Shown here piece by piece: positions 1 through 11,350 of a DNA stretch of 64,000 nucleotides. Location of the stretch: the NCBI GenBank assembly GCA_028673005.1, contig CM054115.1, forward strand, positions 54,325,738 to 54,389,737, written 5' to 3'. Origin of the DNA: Tanypteryx hageni. Taxonomy: Eukaryota > Arthropoda > Insecta > Odonata > Petaluridae. The notes beneath the pieces were generated by a model, which saw nothing but the letters and a program-made list of their open reading frames with translations, did no database searches and was not told the origin of the DNA. The translations under genes and the position numbers were made by a program. Numbering within the stretch: the first letter of the stretch is position 1; the number at the start of each line of letters is the position of its first letter.

Positions 1-1083
1 CACACTTAGATATCACTGCATACATAATCAGTTAATTTATAATTAAGGCGGCGGGCATCTCAAATTAAAATCAAATCGTTGGCGCTTACAAATAATGAAA
101 ATTAATCACAGTTTAAATTCAACCGCTTCTTGATATTTTAAGACTCAGGTTTCACCTTTATCAGACATTTGTTTTTATCCATCAAAAAAGCCGAGAATAT
201 CAACAACAATACTACAGATTTTTTATACTACTGTGGAGTTTTGTTGCAAACAAATTAGAAGCACATTTCATGCTCTCATATAAAGCAAAAAGGGAATTGT
301 CTCACTCGAAACAACAGGAAACAATAACGCTCATCATATGTCGTAAAAGAATTTCACTCGAATATTAAAAACTAAAAACATTAAATGCAGCAGAATCTTT
401 GACTTTTTCACATTTCCATATCTGAGAGAGAGTGTGAGAGAACGGGTAGAGGGGGGGAGGACACGGCATTTCCATCTGTTTTTCTTTATTCCTATTTTTT
501 TACATTTTCAATGGACAAGTGCTCTGACTTCGTTTCCATTTCCATTATTCGTTTCTAAAACTCCGAAGCATCGGATGAAAACTCTTTCTGCGCATATTAT
601 TTTGTTTTATTTCGCCCACTATTTTTCTCTAACCTTTGCAAGCGAAGCGACGACGTTTGAACTCAACGCGAAAAAAAGGTAACTCAGTTCGCACAGGTTA
701 AGACGCAACACAAAGACTATAACTACTTCAAATTCCAGCGGCGCAATCCATTTTGCGTTTAAATCTCTTTTTTTGCAGGACCATTGCTAAAAAGCGTTAC
801 TAGTTATGAGGATCTTCCTCTCATTGTATTGCACTGTATGAAGTAAATTTCCTATGCGATTCCTCAGTCAAGATGGATGGATTTGCACTGCTTACTTCGC
901 CAATGTCTATTTACGCATTGCACTAGCGATTTTTCCGCTTAAAATAAAAAATATTTCAAAAGAGTATTTAATTATATAAGGTCGCACATAAGTTAGAATC
1001 CAGAGGCTTTTTGCGGTGATCTTTCATACACTGATTTGCGCGCTGCAAGTTTGAGTCAACATAATCGTATATTCAAGAACACC
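1..1083. other. AT-rich DNA, no gene seen
   Basis: Short chance open frames only. I see no splice-flanked conserved coding segment, RNA gene or repeat boundary in this stretch. Confidence 0.6.
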
Positions 1084-1277
1084 GGCCTCGGTGGTGGCAG
1101 GGTAACGTCCTCGCCTGCCAATCCGAAGGTCGCGGGTTCGAATCCCGCCTAGGTGGGTTTTTCTTCACCTAGGGTATGGATGTTTGTGATAGTCATTGTT
1201 ATTATGTTAATGAGCCCCTTGTAAAAGGCCGATTACGGCTGTTTAGGGGCCGCATGGAAATAAATAAAGTAAAATAA
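1084..1277 (+). repeat. tRNA-derived SINE
   Basis: The head resembles a tRNA promoter: an A-box-like GTGGTGGCAGGG near 1091 and a perfect B box GGTTCGAATCC at 1135-1145. After it comes a body with AAAAGGCCGATTACGGCTG and an A-rich tail of AATAAATAAAG type at about 1256-1277. A diverged relative with the same layout lies at 12126-12285. This is the expected structure of a Pol III-transcribed, LINE-mobilised SINE. The cloverleaf is too degenerate for a functional tRNA. Confidence 0.75.
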
Positions 1278-1557
1278 AAAATATAATTTTAAAAATATAC
1301 TTTCCTCAGGTATCTCCAAATTTCGGCAAAAAGCAACGTCAACAAAAAATATTCGACGGCCATTCGCATCAAAACGTGACATACCACCTCTTACACTTTC
1401 ATTTACCCTAAACCAGTGGTTCTTAATCTTTTTCGTCACATGTCCCATTTCTGATCTTCTAAGAACCTCACGCAACCATTCTTATAATCTAAAACATCCA
1501 CGTCCCCCTCCATTCTCCAGAAAAAATTTCTTGTATGTTTTTAATGGTTTTTATCAT

Positions 1558-3815
1558 AAAATTACACTGGTCTGCATTGATTTTGATGTTGAAACTTGCA
1601 GCTGTTTTTTACACATTTTTGGCGCTGATTGCGAAAATAAAAACAGTTTGGTTTAGTTGCAAACAGCCTTGGTCTCTTTTTTCAAAATTTACGTCAAGGC
1701 TAGAGGTTGCCATGTCTTGTAATTGGCAATTCTGCTTTGAGGTGACCGTTTGACCTTGAGTAGACTATGCGGTATCTCTTTCCGGCAGGCGAGTTAGTTC
1801 AGTTGCATTTTTGGTGCAGTAGTGTCCACAAGTCGCTGCTGGGTGATTCATGTGATACTTATTGTGACTGTAAACATGGAATCACGAGAGTGTGTGAACA
1901 ATCCTTTTTGTTACATATGTGGTAGTTATGTTGTACAGAAGCAAAGACAGAACATCACGGACTTTGTGAAAAAAGCATATTTTGCGTATTTCAGAATGAG
2001 AGTAGGAGATCAAGACAAGTCATGGGTGCCACAAAATATGTCGTAAGTGTGTCGAAGGTTTGCGACTGTGGATGAGGGGTAAGAAGAAAGCCATGCCATT
2101 TGCAATCCCTATAGTATGGAGGGAACTTCGAAATCACGGAGAAGACTTATTTTTGCTTGATAATAGTAGATGGATAAAGTGCAAAAACCAAATAAGGTAT
2201 TGTTTAACCCAACATTCAATCTGCAATTAAACCATTGCCATATGGACCCGAACTGCCGGTACCCTCCCTCCCAGATGTTTTGGAGAATCTGCCATCGGAC
2301 CGTGAACCTGAAATTTCTGGTTCTGAGGAGGAAACTGAATGTTATCAACCAGAAATTCGTGATTGTGCACCAACTTTGTTCACATAACATGAGCTTAATG
2401 ATTTGGTCAGGAATTTAAACCTAGCAAAAGATTCGGCAGAGCTTCTGGGATCTAAACTAAAAGCCAAGAATCTGTTTTCTGTAGGTACGGTTTTTTCATG
2501 ATGCATCGTGAACAAGAATTAGTTCCATATTTTTCTGAAGTGGGCTCAATGGTCTATTGCAATAACATTTGTTCCTTAATGAACTACTTTGGAATTGTCT
2601 ATCGAGCAATCGAATAGCGGTTGTTTATCGACTCTTCAAAGAGAAGCCTCAAAGGAGTTCTCCGTCATAATGGTAATGTGTATGCATCGATTCCTGTGAC
2701 CCACTCAGTGTATTTGAAAGAAAGTTATGAAAACCCTCAACTTCTCTTGGAGAAAGTGCAATACGAAGATCATTGTTAGTTTTTGTGTGGAGATTTCAAA
2801 GTGATTGGTATATTGCTTGGTTAACAGTCTGGATGCCATGTTTTATGTGTGAGTGGGATAGTCGAGCAAGACATGTACACTGGGAAAGAAGACTATGACC
2901 ACCTCGGAAAACTCTTACACCTGGTTCAAAAAACATAATACACGAGTCATTGATTGATCCTAAAAAGGTGCTGTTGCCTCCCTTGCATATTAAATTGGGT
3001 TTGATGAAACAATTTGTAAAATCCCTGAACAAGGAAAGTGATTGCTTCAAATACATCTGCAAAAAGTTTCCTTCACTCACAGTCAACAAAATAAAATAAG
3101 GAATTTTTGTAGGCCCTCAAATCCGAAAGTTATTCCAGGACAAGGAATTCGAAAAAACTACGGATGAAAGTAAAAAACAAGCATGGAATAGCTTCATAAA
3201 TGTTCTCCATAACTTCTTGGGAAACAACAAGGATCCAAATTACAATATGATCGTTGAAGATATGCTGGAGAATTTTCGAAAACTGGGTTGCAATATGAGT
3301 CTAAAGGTGCAATTTTTGCACTCTCATTTGGAATATTTTCCGAAAAATCTAGGAAGCGTTAGCGAAGAATGGGGTGAAATATTTCACCAGGATATCAAAG
3401 AAATGGAGAAGAGGTACCAAGGACGGTTGAATGTGAATATGATGGCGGACTATTGTTGGATGCTGAAAAGAGACAGTTCCTGCGAAGTGAGTTCCGGAAA
3501 GGAGTCAAACAAACGGAAATTTAATCCTTTGAGCACCTAAAAATAAGCATAAATACCTATGACATATTGGAGTATTCATTTCCTTTGTGTTCTGTATACC
3601 ATTGTAGTGAAATGTAAATTAAGGAGCCATATTACAATTACAGAAAATATTTCCTTTCGTTTTTTTTAACTTATCAAAAATTCTGACTTGATAGAGCAAA
3701 AAATATGTTATTTTTGAAATCAGCATATGGAAAAGATTTAAAAACATCTGTCATATTCAAAACATCGATAAATCTTTTCAAAAATGCGGACTAGTGTTAT
3801 TAGTAATAATAACCA
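1558..3815 (+). mobile_element. Orphan-gene TIR element, copy A (degenerate)
   Basis: The DNA around the decayed orphan gene resembles the flanks of the better copy at 55.4-57.9 kb. The 5' side has GCGCTGATTGCGAAAATA near 1623. The 3' side has TTTTTGAAATCAGCATATG at about 3710-3729, which is its approximate reverse complement, and CTAGTGTTATTAG near 3790 resembles the outer end of the other copy. These are long, badly decayed terminal inverted repeats. The outer limits are estimates. The whole sits inside a hAT element. Confidence 0.45.
1876..3540 (+). pseudogene. Decayed copy of arthropod orphan gene family (candidate transposase)
   Basis: The conceptual translation is homologous along its length to the protein at 55801-57402. 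The N-terminal block has the same Cys spacing (CVNNPFCYICG, then KICRKCVEGLRLW). The middle has LFIDSSKRSLK, GDFK and CEWDSRA. The C-terminal block at 3217-3540 matches to the end: EEWGEIFHQDIKEMEKRYQG, then MMADYCW. The frame is broken by a shift around 2040, further shifts around 2150-2500, and several stop codons, so no product is expected. The strongly conserved ERFHQD motif reads EIFHQD here. I chose the ATG at 1876 because it aligns with the conserved start of the other copy. Downstream, 3540-3700 still resembles the family's 3' flank. The biochemical role of the family is unknown to me; a transposase role is inferred from the flanks. Confidence 0.8.
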
Positions 3816-4307
3816 ATTTTTGTGAAATAGATTTCTAACATAAGTGTTTCTATGTAAGCTGAGTTCTATTGTGCGAGTTTATATAGTGAATTCTAATCTT
3901 AAATGTTTGTTTCGAAGCACATTGCACAGCTGACAAGCAAGCGTCATTTTTGGGCAGTCCGCAATAAGTTTTCATTGTCTAAAAATTTCGTGTAGTACTT
4001 TATATATTATTTCTACGTATAATAAATCCATTCGTCTGCACTGCATCTGTTATTGAGGTGATAAGTTGACAGAGCATTTGGATACATCAGTACAAGACTT
4101 ATACATGTAGTCTAAACAGCTGTAAAATAAATGAAAAATATATTAATTTGGGCAAATCGGACAGCATTAGAAAAATGTGAGAGATGGAAATTTGAGGCAG
4201 AACTGATTTTGGTCCAAAACATTTACGAGTCCTCCCCCCCTCTCCTAGAATCCTCATACGCCCCCTAGAAGGGCGCGGCTTCCCGGTTGAGAACCACTGC
4301 CCTAAAC

Positions 4308-5884
4308 AATAAAAGGCAGCGACGTTTCGTTCCGCCTTTGCAATTCTTTACTCAAAGCAATCCATCTCCTCCGAAACAGAATTGCTCAAGTCAACGTGAC
4401 GCACGAAAAAAACGGGATTCGTTCGCCAAAGACCCACGTAATGTATTACACACGAGCCCACCTCTCTTTTCTCATGCTCAACACTATGAAACATCGACTC
4501 CGATTTAATTTCGCAAGAGTTACTTTTATTCCGACGGTGCGATGCAAACAATAATGTGAAAAAGAAGGGACTTCAGCGATGCGTATTCGTCATACTATAT
4601 ATATATATATATATATATGTAGGTGTGTGTGTATGTATATGTATACATATATATAGCCCTTTCCCTCATTACGTACAAAACTCCTTCGTAAACTACATTT
4701 CAGAACCCCTTTTCTGCTCCGATCCCTTTTGTTGCTGGGCAAAAACGCAACGCCCCTCGCACCTTTGGTGAGAGACAACGTGACGCACTCTTGTATGCTT
4801 TCAGCAGGGACTCCTCGGCCCATTGAGGTAGCTAGGGATGGAAGGTGGGAGGACAGTTTAGCGTAGAGTTGGGGAATACGGAGGGTGTTGGGAAGGGTAT
4901 GCAGGAGCAAGGAGGGATGCTACGGAGACTTCTAAGATGAATCGGAGTGGGAAAGTGCCCAGGGATATGAGATTAGAATGGAAGGAGGGAAGATTAGAGT
5001 GGAGGGAAGGGAGTGGTGGAAGGGAAAGTTTAAGAGATGAGGGTAAAAGTTACCAAAAAGAGGATTGGGAAAGAAGAGCGCTGAATCAAAGAGGGATGCC
5101 ATATGGTTTGGGATTGGTGTGTGTGTGTGCGTTTGTATGTGTTTGGGTGTTCGATAGATGGAGAGGTAGAGAGAGTATTAAGGAGAAAGGAATAGGGATG
5201 AGTAGAATAAGAAGCGAGAGAATGAATGTAGAGGGATGGAGGGTTTTAGTTTGGTTTGGGAAGTTTTATGGTGGACACAAGGAAAGAACAAGTGAGAAGT
5301 TTTAAATTTGAGGTGAAGGCAAGTTGGAGATAGTGGAAGAAACTAGAATGGAGAGAGAGATATGAGGGTTAAGAGAGTGAGAGTGATTGAGAATGTTCCA
5401 GGGAAAGTTGAACCATAATAGTATATGTTAGACTTCTTTATTTAGTTGACGAAGTGGAAGCTGGCGTTTGTAAGAAGTACTGGAGAGGAATGCGTTATAA
5501 GCTGATTAAAATAAGAGATGCGAGCATATCGCATGTAGAAAACGTAGTTTAGCTAAGGGGAATATTCATTTAATCGATTTATTGTGGGTTTTAGCGCGTT
5601 TATATAAAAAATGCGCTTATATTCTTCCAGTCTGACTCCACTTGCTTTTATTAAAATTGTGACTAATCCGTAAACGACAGACATTTGAAACTTGGAGGTT
5701 ATATTTCTGTACTACTGTTTTTATTTTTTCCGTAGATTTGAGTTTTGAAAAATACAGAAGCCTAGATTGGGGCCCATTTAAAATTGTATTTTTTAAAACG
5801 TCTCCAGATGGAATGCTGAAAACTCGAGCGTATATTTCCACATTAATGCCACTTATTCTTGAAAATTTTGAGAAAATTCCAAAA
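4308..5884. other. No gene; TA/GT microsatellite and purine-rich tract
   Basis: 4596-4656 is a compound TA then GT/TA microsatellite. About 4830-5400 is strongly purine-biased (GGAAGG, GAGAGG runs) on the plus strand. The open frames here are low-complexity artefacts of that bias. Nothing else is recognised. Confidence 0.55.
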
Positions 5885-6211
5885 AGAATGTAATTTATTT
5901 TGAACTTGAAAAATTTCTTACGCGGTTTTACTAACTGTTATCTACGAAAGCAATCTTCGTGACAACTGAAGTAAACAAGATCTACTAAAAATACTTTCAG
6001 CTCCCATCGGGTGCACATAGAGTATAGTAAATGAAAGTAAATGTATTATCTACGACGAAGAAATGAACGTAAATACGTTAGTTTTCCTTTCATGCGCACA
6101 AAGCGCTAAGTAAGTGAAGAAGAATTTTTGACCAAGGAATGAACTCGAACGTAAAGATTACGTTATAATTCCCCATTGAGGTGTATTTTAAATAATTTTC
6201 GATTATTTTAC
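5885..6211 (+). repeat. Dispersed repeat R4, copy a
   Basis: Clearly similar to 58735-59035: shared blocks include ATCTACGACGAAGAAATGAA (6050-6070 here, about 58865-58885 there), GCAATCTTCGTG-like and GGTGTATTTTAAATAATT-like sequence. A third copy is at 61690-61889. The function is unknown and the repeat is non-coding here. Confidence 0.7.
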
Positions 6212-6570
6212 TTATACCTCCAAAGGAGGGCAGCCCACGGCCCGCGGGCCTTATGCGGTCCTCGAGAGCATTTTATGTGGCCAGCGAAGCTATGATGAAA
6301 AAGAGATCCGTAAACTTTAACACGCACATTAATGTATTTTTAATTCAGAGTATAATAATAAAACATGTAGCATCGAAATGTTAACCCTAAAAAGGCATAT
6401 ACGCTTGATTTTTACATATACGATACCTCAGAATATCTAGGTGACTTAAACCGATTTAAACTCTAATCCTGCCCACCGAAGCATAGAGAACTTACGATGC
6501 AGCCCGCCGAAGTATTGGCAACCAAAGATGAGGCCCATCGTGCAGAAAAGGTTGCGAACTCTTGGTATAA
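6212..6570. mobile_element. hAT-like non-autonomous insert in R4
   Basis: The ends are short inverted repeats TTATACC (6212-6218) and GGTATAA (6564-6570). Inside the left end is GGCAGCCCACGGCCCGCGGG and near the right end AAAAGGTTGCGAACTC, both typical of hAT-type termini (compare GGCAACC...). I could not find a convincing target duplication, so the exact ends and the superfamily are tentative. Confidence 0.45.
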
Positions 6571-7004
6571 AAAATGAAAAGCTGAAACTTTCCACACTTA
6601 TGTTACTCATTCATGAAATGTTTATTTTAAAACTTTACAGAGGCGGATAAGGAAACGTTCAAAATTTTAATACAAGATTGATTGCGTTCTACACTTAAAT
6701 GTCATATTGGAAGTATCAGTTATCCAAAAAAGTATATGTTGATGAAAACTATACTATGTAGAATGATGATGCGCAACATAATGTTAACATAGCTATTAAG
6801 CCTCTCTCATTTAAACGTCAACCTCACCATCACATGTAACCCCACGTTATAAAACAAACGAGGATCTATTGACCGAATATGTGGCGGTAAAGCTACATGA
6901 AAAATTAAAAACGCGCTAATTTTATCCATGTTCAAGAATAACACTACTTGTCGCTATAATAAACTTATTTTTAGTACTTTTTTCAAAGTAATTAGATTTT
7001 CATT
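6571..7004. other. AT-rich DNA, no gene seen
   Basis: No coding potential and no clear repeat boundary. It may contain the downstream part of R4 copy a. Confidence 0.4.
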
Positions 7005-7080
7005 ATATGTCGACGACTCTTACAGAGGAGGATATAACATCATTCTATATAGACGTTCCTTACAGAGGAGGATATAACAT
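7005..7080 (+). repeat. Two tandem Helitron-like 5' ends
   Basis: The block CTTACAGAGGAGGATATAAC occurs twice, 40 bp apart, preceded by TCGACGACT in the first and TCTATATAGACGTTC in the second. The same sequence forms the 5' end of the units at 23980 and 61890, so these are two stacked 5' termini without their bodies. Confidence 0.65.
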
Positions 7081-7081
7081 A

Positions 7082-8143
7082 CTAGTAGTTGGTGCTTGCA
7101 TACTGCAAGCATTTCATCTCACCTTGAAAAAACATTCATTTTTCAGACAGACATTTTATCATTACAAATAGTCTATTAATTCTAAAGATTTCAACGTCGC
7201 AGCGATTTTGTTTTTCCCACATGTAAAAATAATAGATTAAAAAAATCTCCAAATGTTGCAATTTTAAAAGATTTATACTTTCCCCATTATGGGGTACTAA
7301 TGCTACATATTTTAGCCAAATTTTAAAGTTGTAGCTTTTCTAGAAGTATAATAATATTTTTCTAATTGTTTAAATTTAAATAATTTTTGACGGCCGCCAC
7401 ATTTCATATATGGTAGAATTGAAATGTTTATTTGTGCAAATTTACTACTCTGTAAATAATTTGAAAATTTCAGCTTCCTAGCTCATCCCGTAGTACCTAA
7501 ACAGTTATCCAATTGTTTAAACTTTAAGAATTTTTAACTGCCAAACAAATTAAAATATCAAAATTTGTATAATCCCTATTTCGTTTTTTTTTTAAGAATT
7601 CTACTTATAAAAAAAATTTCAACTCCGTAGTACACGCGAAAATATATAAACCATGAAAATTTGTTTAAACAATTGCGAATTGGCAGTTAAAAATTCTTAA
7701 AGTTTAAACAAATAGATAGCTGTTTAGGTACTATGGGATGAGCTAGGAAGCTGAAATTTTCAAATTATTTTCAGTATAGTAAATTTGCACAACTAAACAT
7801 TTCAATTTTACCATATATGTATTGCGGCGGCCGTTCAAAATTATTTAAATTTAAACAATTAGAAAAATATTTTTTTATTTCTAGAAGTGCTACAACTTTA
7901 AAATTTGGCTAAAATGTGTAGCATTAGAACATTATAATGAAGAAAGTGTAAAATTTTTAAAATTGCGACATTTGGAGATTGTATTAAAATATTATTCTTA
8001 CACGTGGGAAAAACGAAAATCACTGCAGAAATGAAATCTTTAGAATTAAATGACTATTTGTAATGTTGAAATTTCTGTCTGAAAAATGAATGTTCTTTTA
8101 ATGTGAGATGAAATGCTTGCAGTATGCAAGCACCAACTACTAG
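7082..8143. mobile_element. Two Helitron-like 3' halves in inverted orientation
   Basis: The left copy (7082-about 7680) is on the minus strand and the right copy (about 7681-8143) on the plus strand. Each outer end is the family's 3' terminus: hairpin GCTTGCA-N3-TGCAAGC followed by 11-12 bases and CTAG (right hairpin at 8115-8131, CTAG at 8140-8143; left CTAG at 7082-7085). Hairpin plus CTRR is the hallmark of Helitron 3' ends, and the base outside each end is T in the element's orientation. The arms 7082-7543 and 7681-8143 pair around a spacer of about 137 bases. Confidence 0.75.
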
Positions 8144-8163
8144 TATAACATATATATAACATA

Positions 8164-8880
8164 TAGGAGGATACTAATGTTTACGCACTTCCAGATGAGC
8201 TGGAGATTCGAAATTTTATTCTTAGGTAGGATTTTATGCAAAACCCACTAGAAAAACGAAAATCTTCAAAAAGTGCAACAATGCGGCCGCTAAAAATTCG
8301 CAATTGTTTAAACAAATTTTCAAGGTTTATGTATTTTCGCATGTGCTACGGAGCTGAAATTTTTTTTATAAGTATAATTCTTAAAAAAACGAAATAGAGA
8401 TTATACAAATTTTGATATTTTAATTTGTTTGGCAGTTAAAAATTCTTAAAGTTTAAACAATTGGATAACTGTTTAGGTACTACGGGATGAGCTTGGAAAC
8501 TGAAATTTTCAAATTACAACGTAGTGAATTTGCACAAATAAACATTTCAATTTTACCATATATGAAATGTGGCGGCCGTTAAAAATTATTTAAATTTAAA
8601 CAATTAGAAAAATATTATTATACTTCTAGAAATGCTACAACTTTAAAATTTGGCTAAAATATGTAACATCAGTACTCCATAATGAAGATAGTGTAAAATT
8701 TTTAAAATTGCAACATTTGGGGATTGTTTAAAACTATTATTTTTACATGTGGAAAGACGAAAATCGCTGCGGAGGTGAAATATTTAGAATTAAAAATATA
8801 TGTGTAATGATGAAATATGAATAATGAATGTTTTTTATGTTGAGATGAAATGCTTGCAGTATGCAAGCACCTTCTACTAG
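8164..8880 (+). mobile_element. Non-autonomous Helitron-like unit
   Basis: Begins GGAGGATACTAATGTTTA and ends with hairpin GCTTGCAGTATGCAAGC (8852-8868), then CTAG (8877-8880), followed by T. The body is four degenerate modules of roughly 140-155 bp, with the AGCTG/AAATTTT anchors near 8197, 8351, 8489 and 8630. Non-coding, with no RepHel protein. It closely resembles the units at 23980, 61890 and 62732. Confidence 0.75.
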
Positions 8881-9539
8881 TATTTCATACTTGGAACTAT
8901 ATTCAATAATCTTTAATGAAAAAATGTTACATTTTATGGCCATCTGATTGTAAATCGCTGTAAATTAATAATCCATGTTATTCCACATATTAAAGGAGAA
9001 TCTAGACTGACACCCCTAATTCCAATAGCCGGACGTAAGAAAAAATTGTGGAAGTAATACTTCTCATTAGTATTTCAACACGACTGAAACGTTTCTCTTA
9101 AATTCCACCAGTTGTTCAAGCAACTGAAAAGCATTCCGAAACTTTCATTTTGAGAAAGACTTGCGTTTAGCAGTTTTTTCATTCGCCTGAAGTAGTAGAG
9201 ATGATATATTTGGCTAAAACTATAAGTCAAATATGAGTTTTTGAGGTTGCGTTAAAAATATAACCTATCGTTGGGAAAAACAGTAGATTATCTCTTTTCA
9301 CGAATAAATAATTTCGTCTGAATAATCTTGCTTCAGTGAAAATTTTATAGTTTTTAACGCGGACGCTTCCAAAGGGACAAACGGGTTCGCCTCTCTTATT
9401 TTATAAAAAATAGATTTTTTCTATTTATATTAGCTGCATAGCAATAAAGGAGATGAAGGCGAATATTCTGTAATAAATGGGGACGTTGAATCAAAGAAAG
9501 TGTTTGAGACTTCCGGAGAAATAAGTAACTTCGAGATTT
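8881..9539. other. AT-rich DNA, no gene seen
   Basis: No recognisable gene, RNA or repeat terminus. Confidence 0.5.
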
Positions 9540-9780
9540 TTCTCTTTTGTGCATTATGTTGTTTGTTTATGTAATTAACGAATAACATGATAAGAGTAAA
9601 CATACACTTTTGTTTAACCGTTTTTGACCAAAAACTTCACATACACAGACATCATCGAGAAAATTGTCAAAACGTGCTCAGGGGATCTCAAAATGTGTAT
9701 TTCCATTGAAATCTCGAAATCGATTTTTTCATGAAAACAATAGCTACTTTCCTCTATACTACGTATGGAGAAAGTAAAAA
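9540..9780 (-). repeat. Dispersed repeat R3 (minus strand)
   Basis: Read on the minus strand it contains ATCGATTTCGAGATTTCAA, GGAAATACACATTTTGAG and ATTTTCTCGATGATGTCTGT. The same blocks are at 16945-17060 and 63775-63905 on the plus strand, and part at 58561-58625 on the minus strand. One edge has an imperfect palindrome, TACTTTCCTCTATAC facing GTATGGAGAAAGTA (9745-9776). Non-coding; origin unknown. Confidence 0.65.
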
Positions 9781-10150
9781 TATAACTACTGAATAAATAC
9801 AAGAATTAGCACAAAAATCCACTCCGTAAGCAGTCGTCAAAATCAGTGCAGGAGTCAATAAACCATTACGGTCGGTCACTTTACATATAACATCCATATA
9901 ACTAACGATTACAGTGTCCACATATGTACAATTATGAGGTACATAGCAAGATGAAAAAAGGCTGGATAAGATGAAGGTGAGAAACTTGTTCGGCGGAGGA
10001 AAATTTGGATGGATAGTTAATGTACAACATTTGATAAGACACGAAGAGAAAGACAGAGAGAAAGGCATGGGGAAGAATAGAGTGTAAGAGGGCGATGGAT
10101 TTAAAGGTATAAGGGAATCGAGGGAGGTTGGCGCAGCGTTGAGGACTCTT
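9781..10150. other. Unassigned sequence
   Basis: No gene or repeat recognised. Confidence 0.4.
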
Positions 10151-11350
10151 CCTTAGAAGCCGTCCCACGAGAATAAGAGAGAGATTGCATCTCTAACGTA
10201 ACTGTCGCCCCAGCGTCTGGCGCCCGAAAGAGGGCCCGTGTAGGAGGGGATGGGATGGAGGGAGGGAGACGGGCGGGAGTGGTAGGGAAGGGGTCGATGG
10301 TGATAGGACATGGAGAAGAGATGGGATGGGTAAGGAGGGATGGGAGAATCGAGAATGGTGACGATGGGGAGAGAGATGGTTGGAGAAAAAGAAAGAGATA
10401 GTGGGAGAGGAAGATGGGGAAAGGGAAAGCAGTGATAAAGAGGGTGAAAAGGTGATAGAGAGGGGGGGAGAGATAATGAGGTACGGAAAGGGAAAGAGGG
10501 AGGGGGTGAAGAGGAAGATAATGAATGAGAAGGGGAGAAAAGGTAGGATAGAGGGAGAGAAAAAGCAATGGGAAATAGGATGGTAAGGGAAGGAATGCGA
10601 GATAAGGAGGAAAGGATGAATAAGAGAGGGGAGACAGGATAATGGAGAGAGATGAGTGATGGAAAGGGAGTGAGTTAGATATAATGATGAAGAGAGGAGG
10701 GAGAGATATGGAGAATGAGAGAGAAGAGAATGGAGGATAGGAGGGCTAGGAGGGAAAGAAAAGGAATGAGGAGAGAGAGAGTGAAGGGAGAGAGCAGGAG
10801 AAAGAGATCGATAGCGGAACGAAAAAGGGAGTTGGAAACAGGCAGGGTAAAATGAAGACGAAGTAAGGAGCAACGAATCTTTCGTTTGACTCCTTCAGTG
10901 TCGGAGAAGTGGGTGAGAAGTTGGAAGAGACCGGAGGGGGTTAGGGGGAAGCATGGGGGCGGGAGAGGAAGGCTGGGCTGCGCTTGGATGAAAATGGCGC
11001 GTTCATGAATTGAAACAGATTACTTCGCAGCCCAGACGTCGCCTATAGTGCGCCGGGGGAAGCACCTAAGCATTTGGAAGGCTGAGGGATGAAGAGAAAG
11101 AGGAGCGAGGGAGTTAGCGGTCGGTTAGTGTGTGTCGCATGTGGCTGAGAGTGAAGAGGACTCGGAGGATTTCTTGAAGGTGCCGAGGGGAGGCAGGGGA
11201 AAAGAGGGAGGAGGGGGGATAATGGAAGGAGATAAAGGGAGTGGAGGAGGAGGGAGGGGTGGGACGGCGCGGCAGAAATATCGGGAGAATGTGGGATAGT
11301 TGGAAGGCCGTGAATGAGCGCAATGACGGAGAGGGAGAGGAGATTTTCAT
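10151..11350. other. Purine-rich tract with GC-rich islands
   Basis: 10210-10880 and 11085-11345 are almost entirely A and G on the plus strand. They are broken by GC-rich segments with many CpG at 10160-10260 and 10970-11070. The long minus-strand open frames here (up to 226 residues of Ser/Pro/Leu/Phe) are artefacts of the composition: they show no domain and overlap in several frames. The tract may be regulatory or simply low-complexity. Confidence 0.6.

Larger units (their letters stand above)
1406..4307. mobile_element. hAT element with 8-bp target duplication, hosting a nested insert
   Basis: The element spans 1414-4299. It starts CAGTGGTTCTTAA and ends TTGAGAACCACTG, so the ends are inverted repeats of hAT type. 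It is flanked by a perfect 8-bp duplication CCCTAAAC at 1406-1413 and 4300-4307, the diagnostic length for hAT. C-rich subterminal sequence (for example at 4230-4275) is also usual for hAT ends. No hAT transposase is recognisable inside. Most of the interior (about 1558-3815) is the orphan-gene element, probably a later nested insertion, which leaves about 630 bp of non-autonomous hAT. Confidence 0.85.

Noticed and set aside
1091..1160. Functional tRNA gene at the B box GGTTCGAATCC
   Set aside because: No full cloverleaf; it has a SINE body and tail, and a second copy at 12126.
1290..1320. Similarity to one arm of the 21.9-kb foldback element (CTCAGGTATCTCC)
   Set aside because: Only about 30 bases agree and no opposite arm is present.
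7082..8880. CRISPR-like or satellite array suggested by repeated blocks
   Set aside because: Units are hundreds of bases long and differ in orientation, with Helitron-type ends. This is a eukaryotic genome with no spacer structure.
10193..10873. 226-residue minus-strand open frame rich in Ser, Pro, Leu and Phe
   Set aside because: It lies on a purine-rich tract that lacks stop codons by composition. Overlapping frames are equally open and there is no domain.
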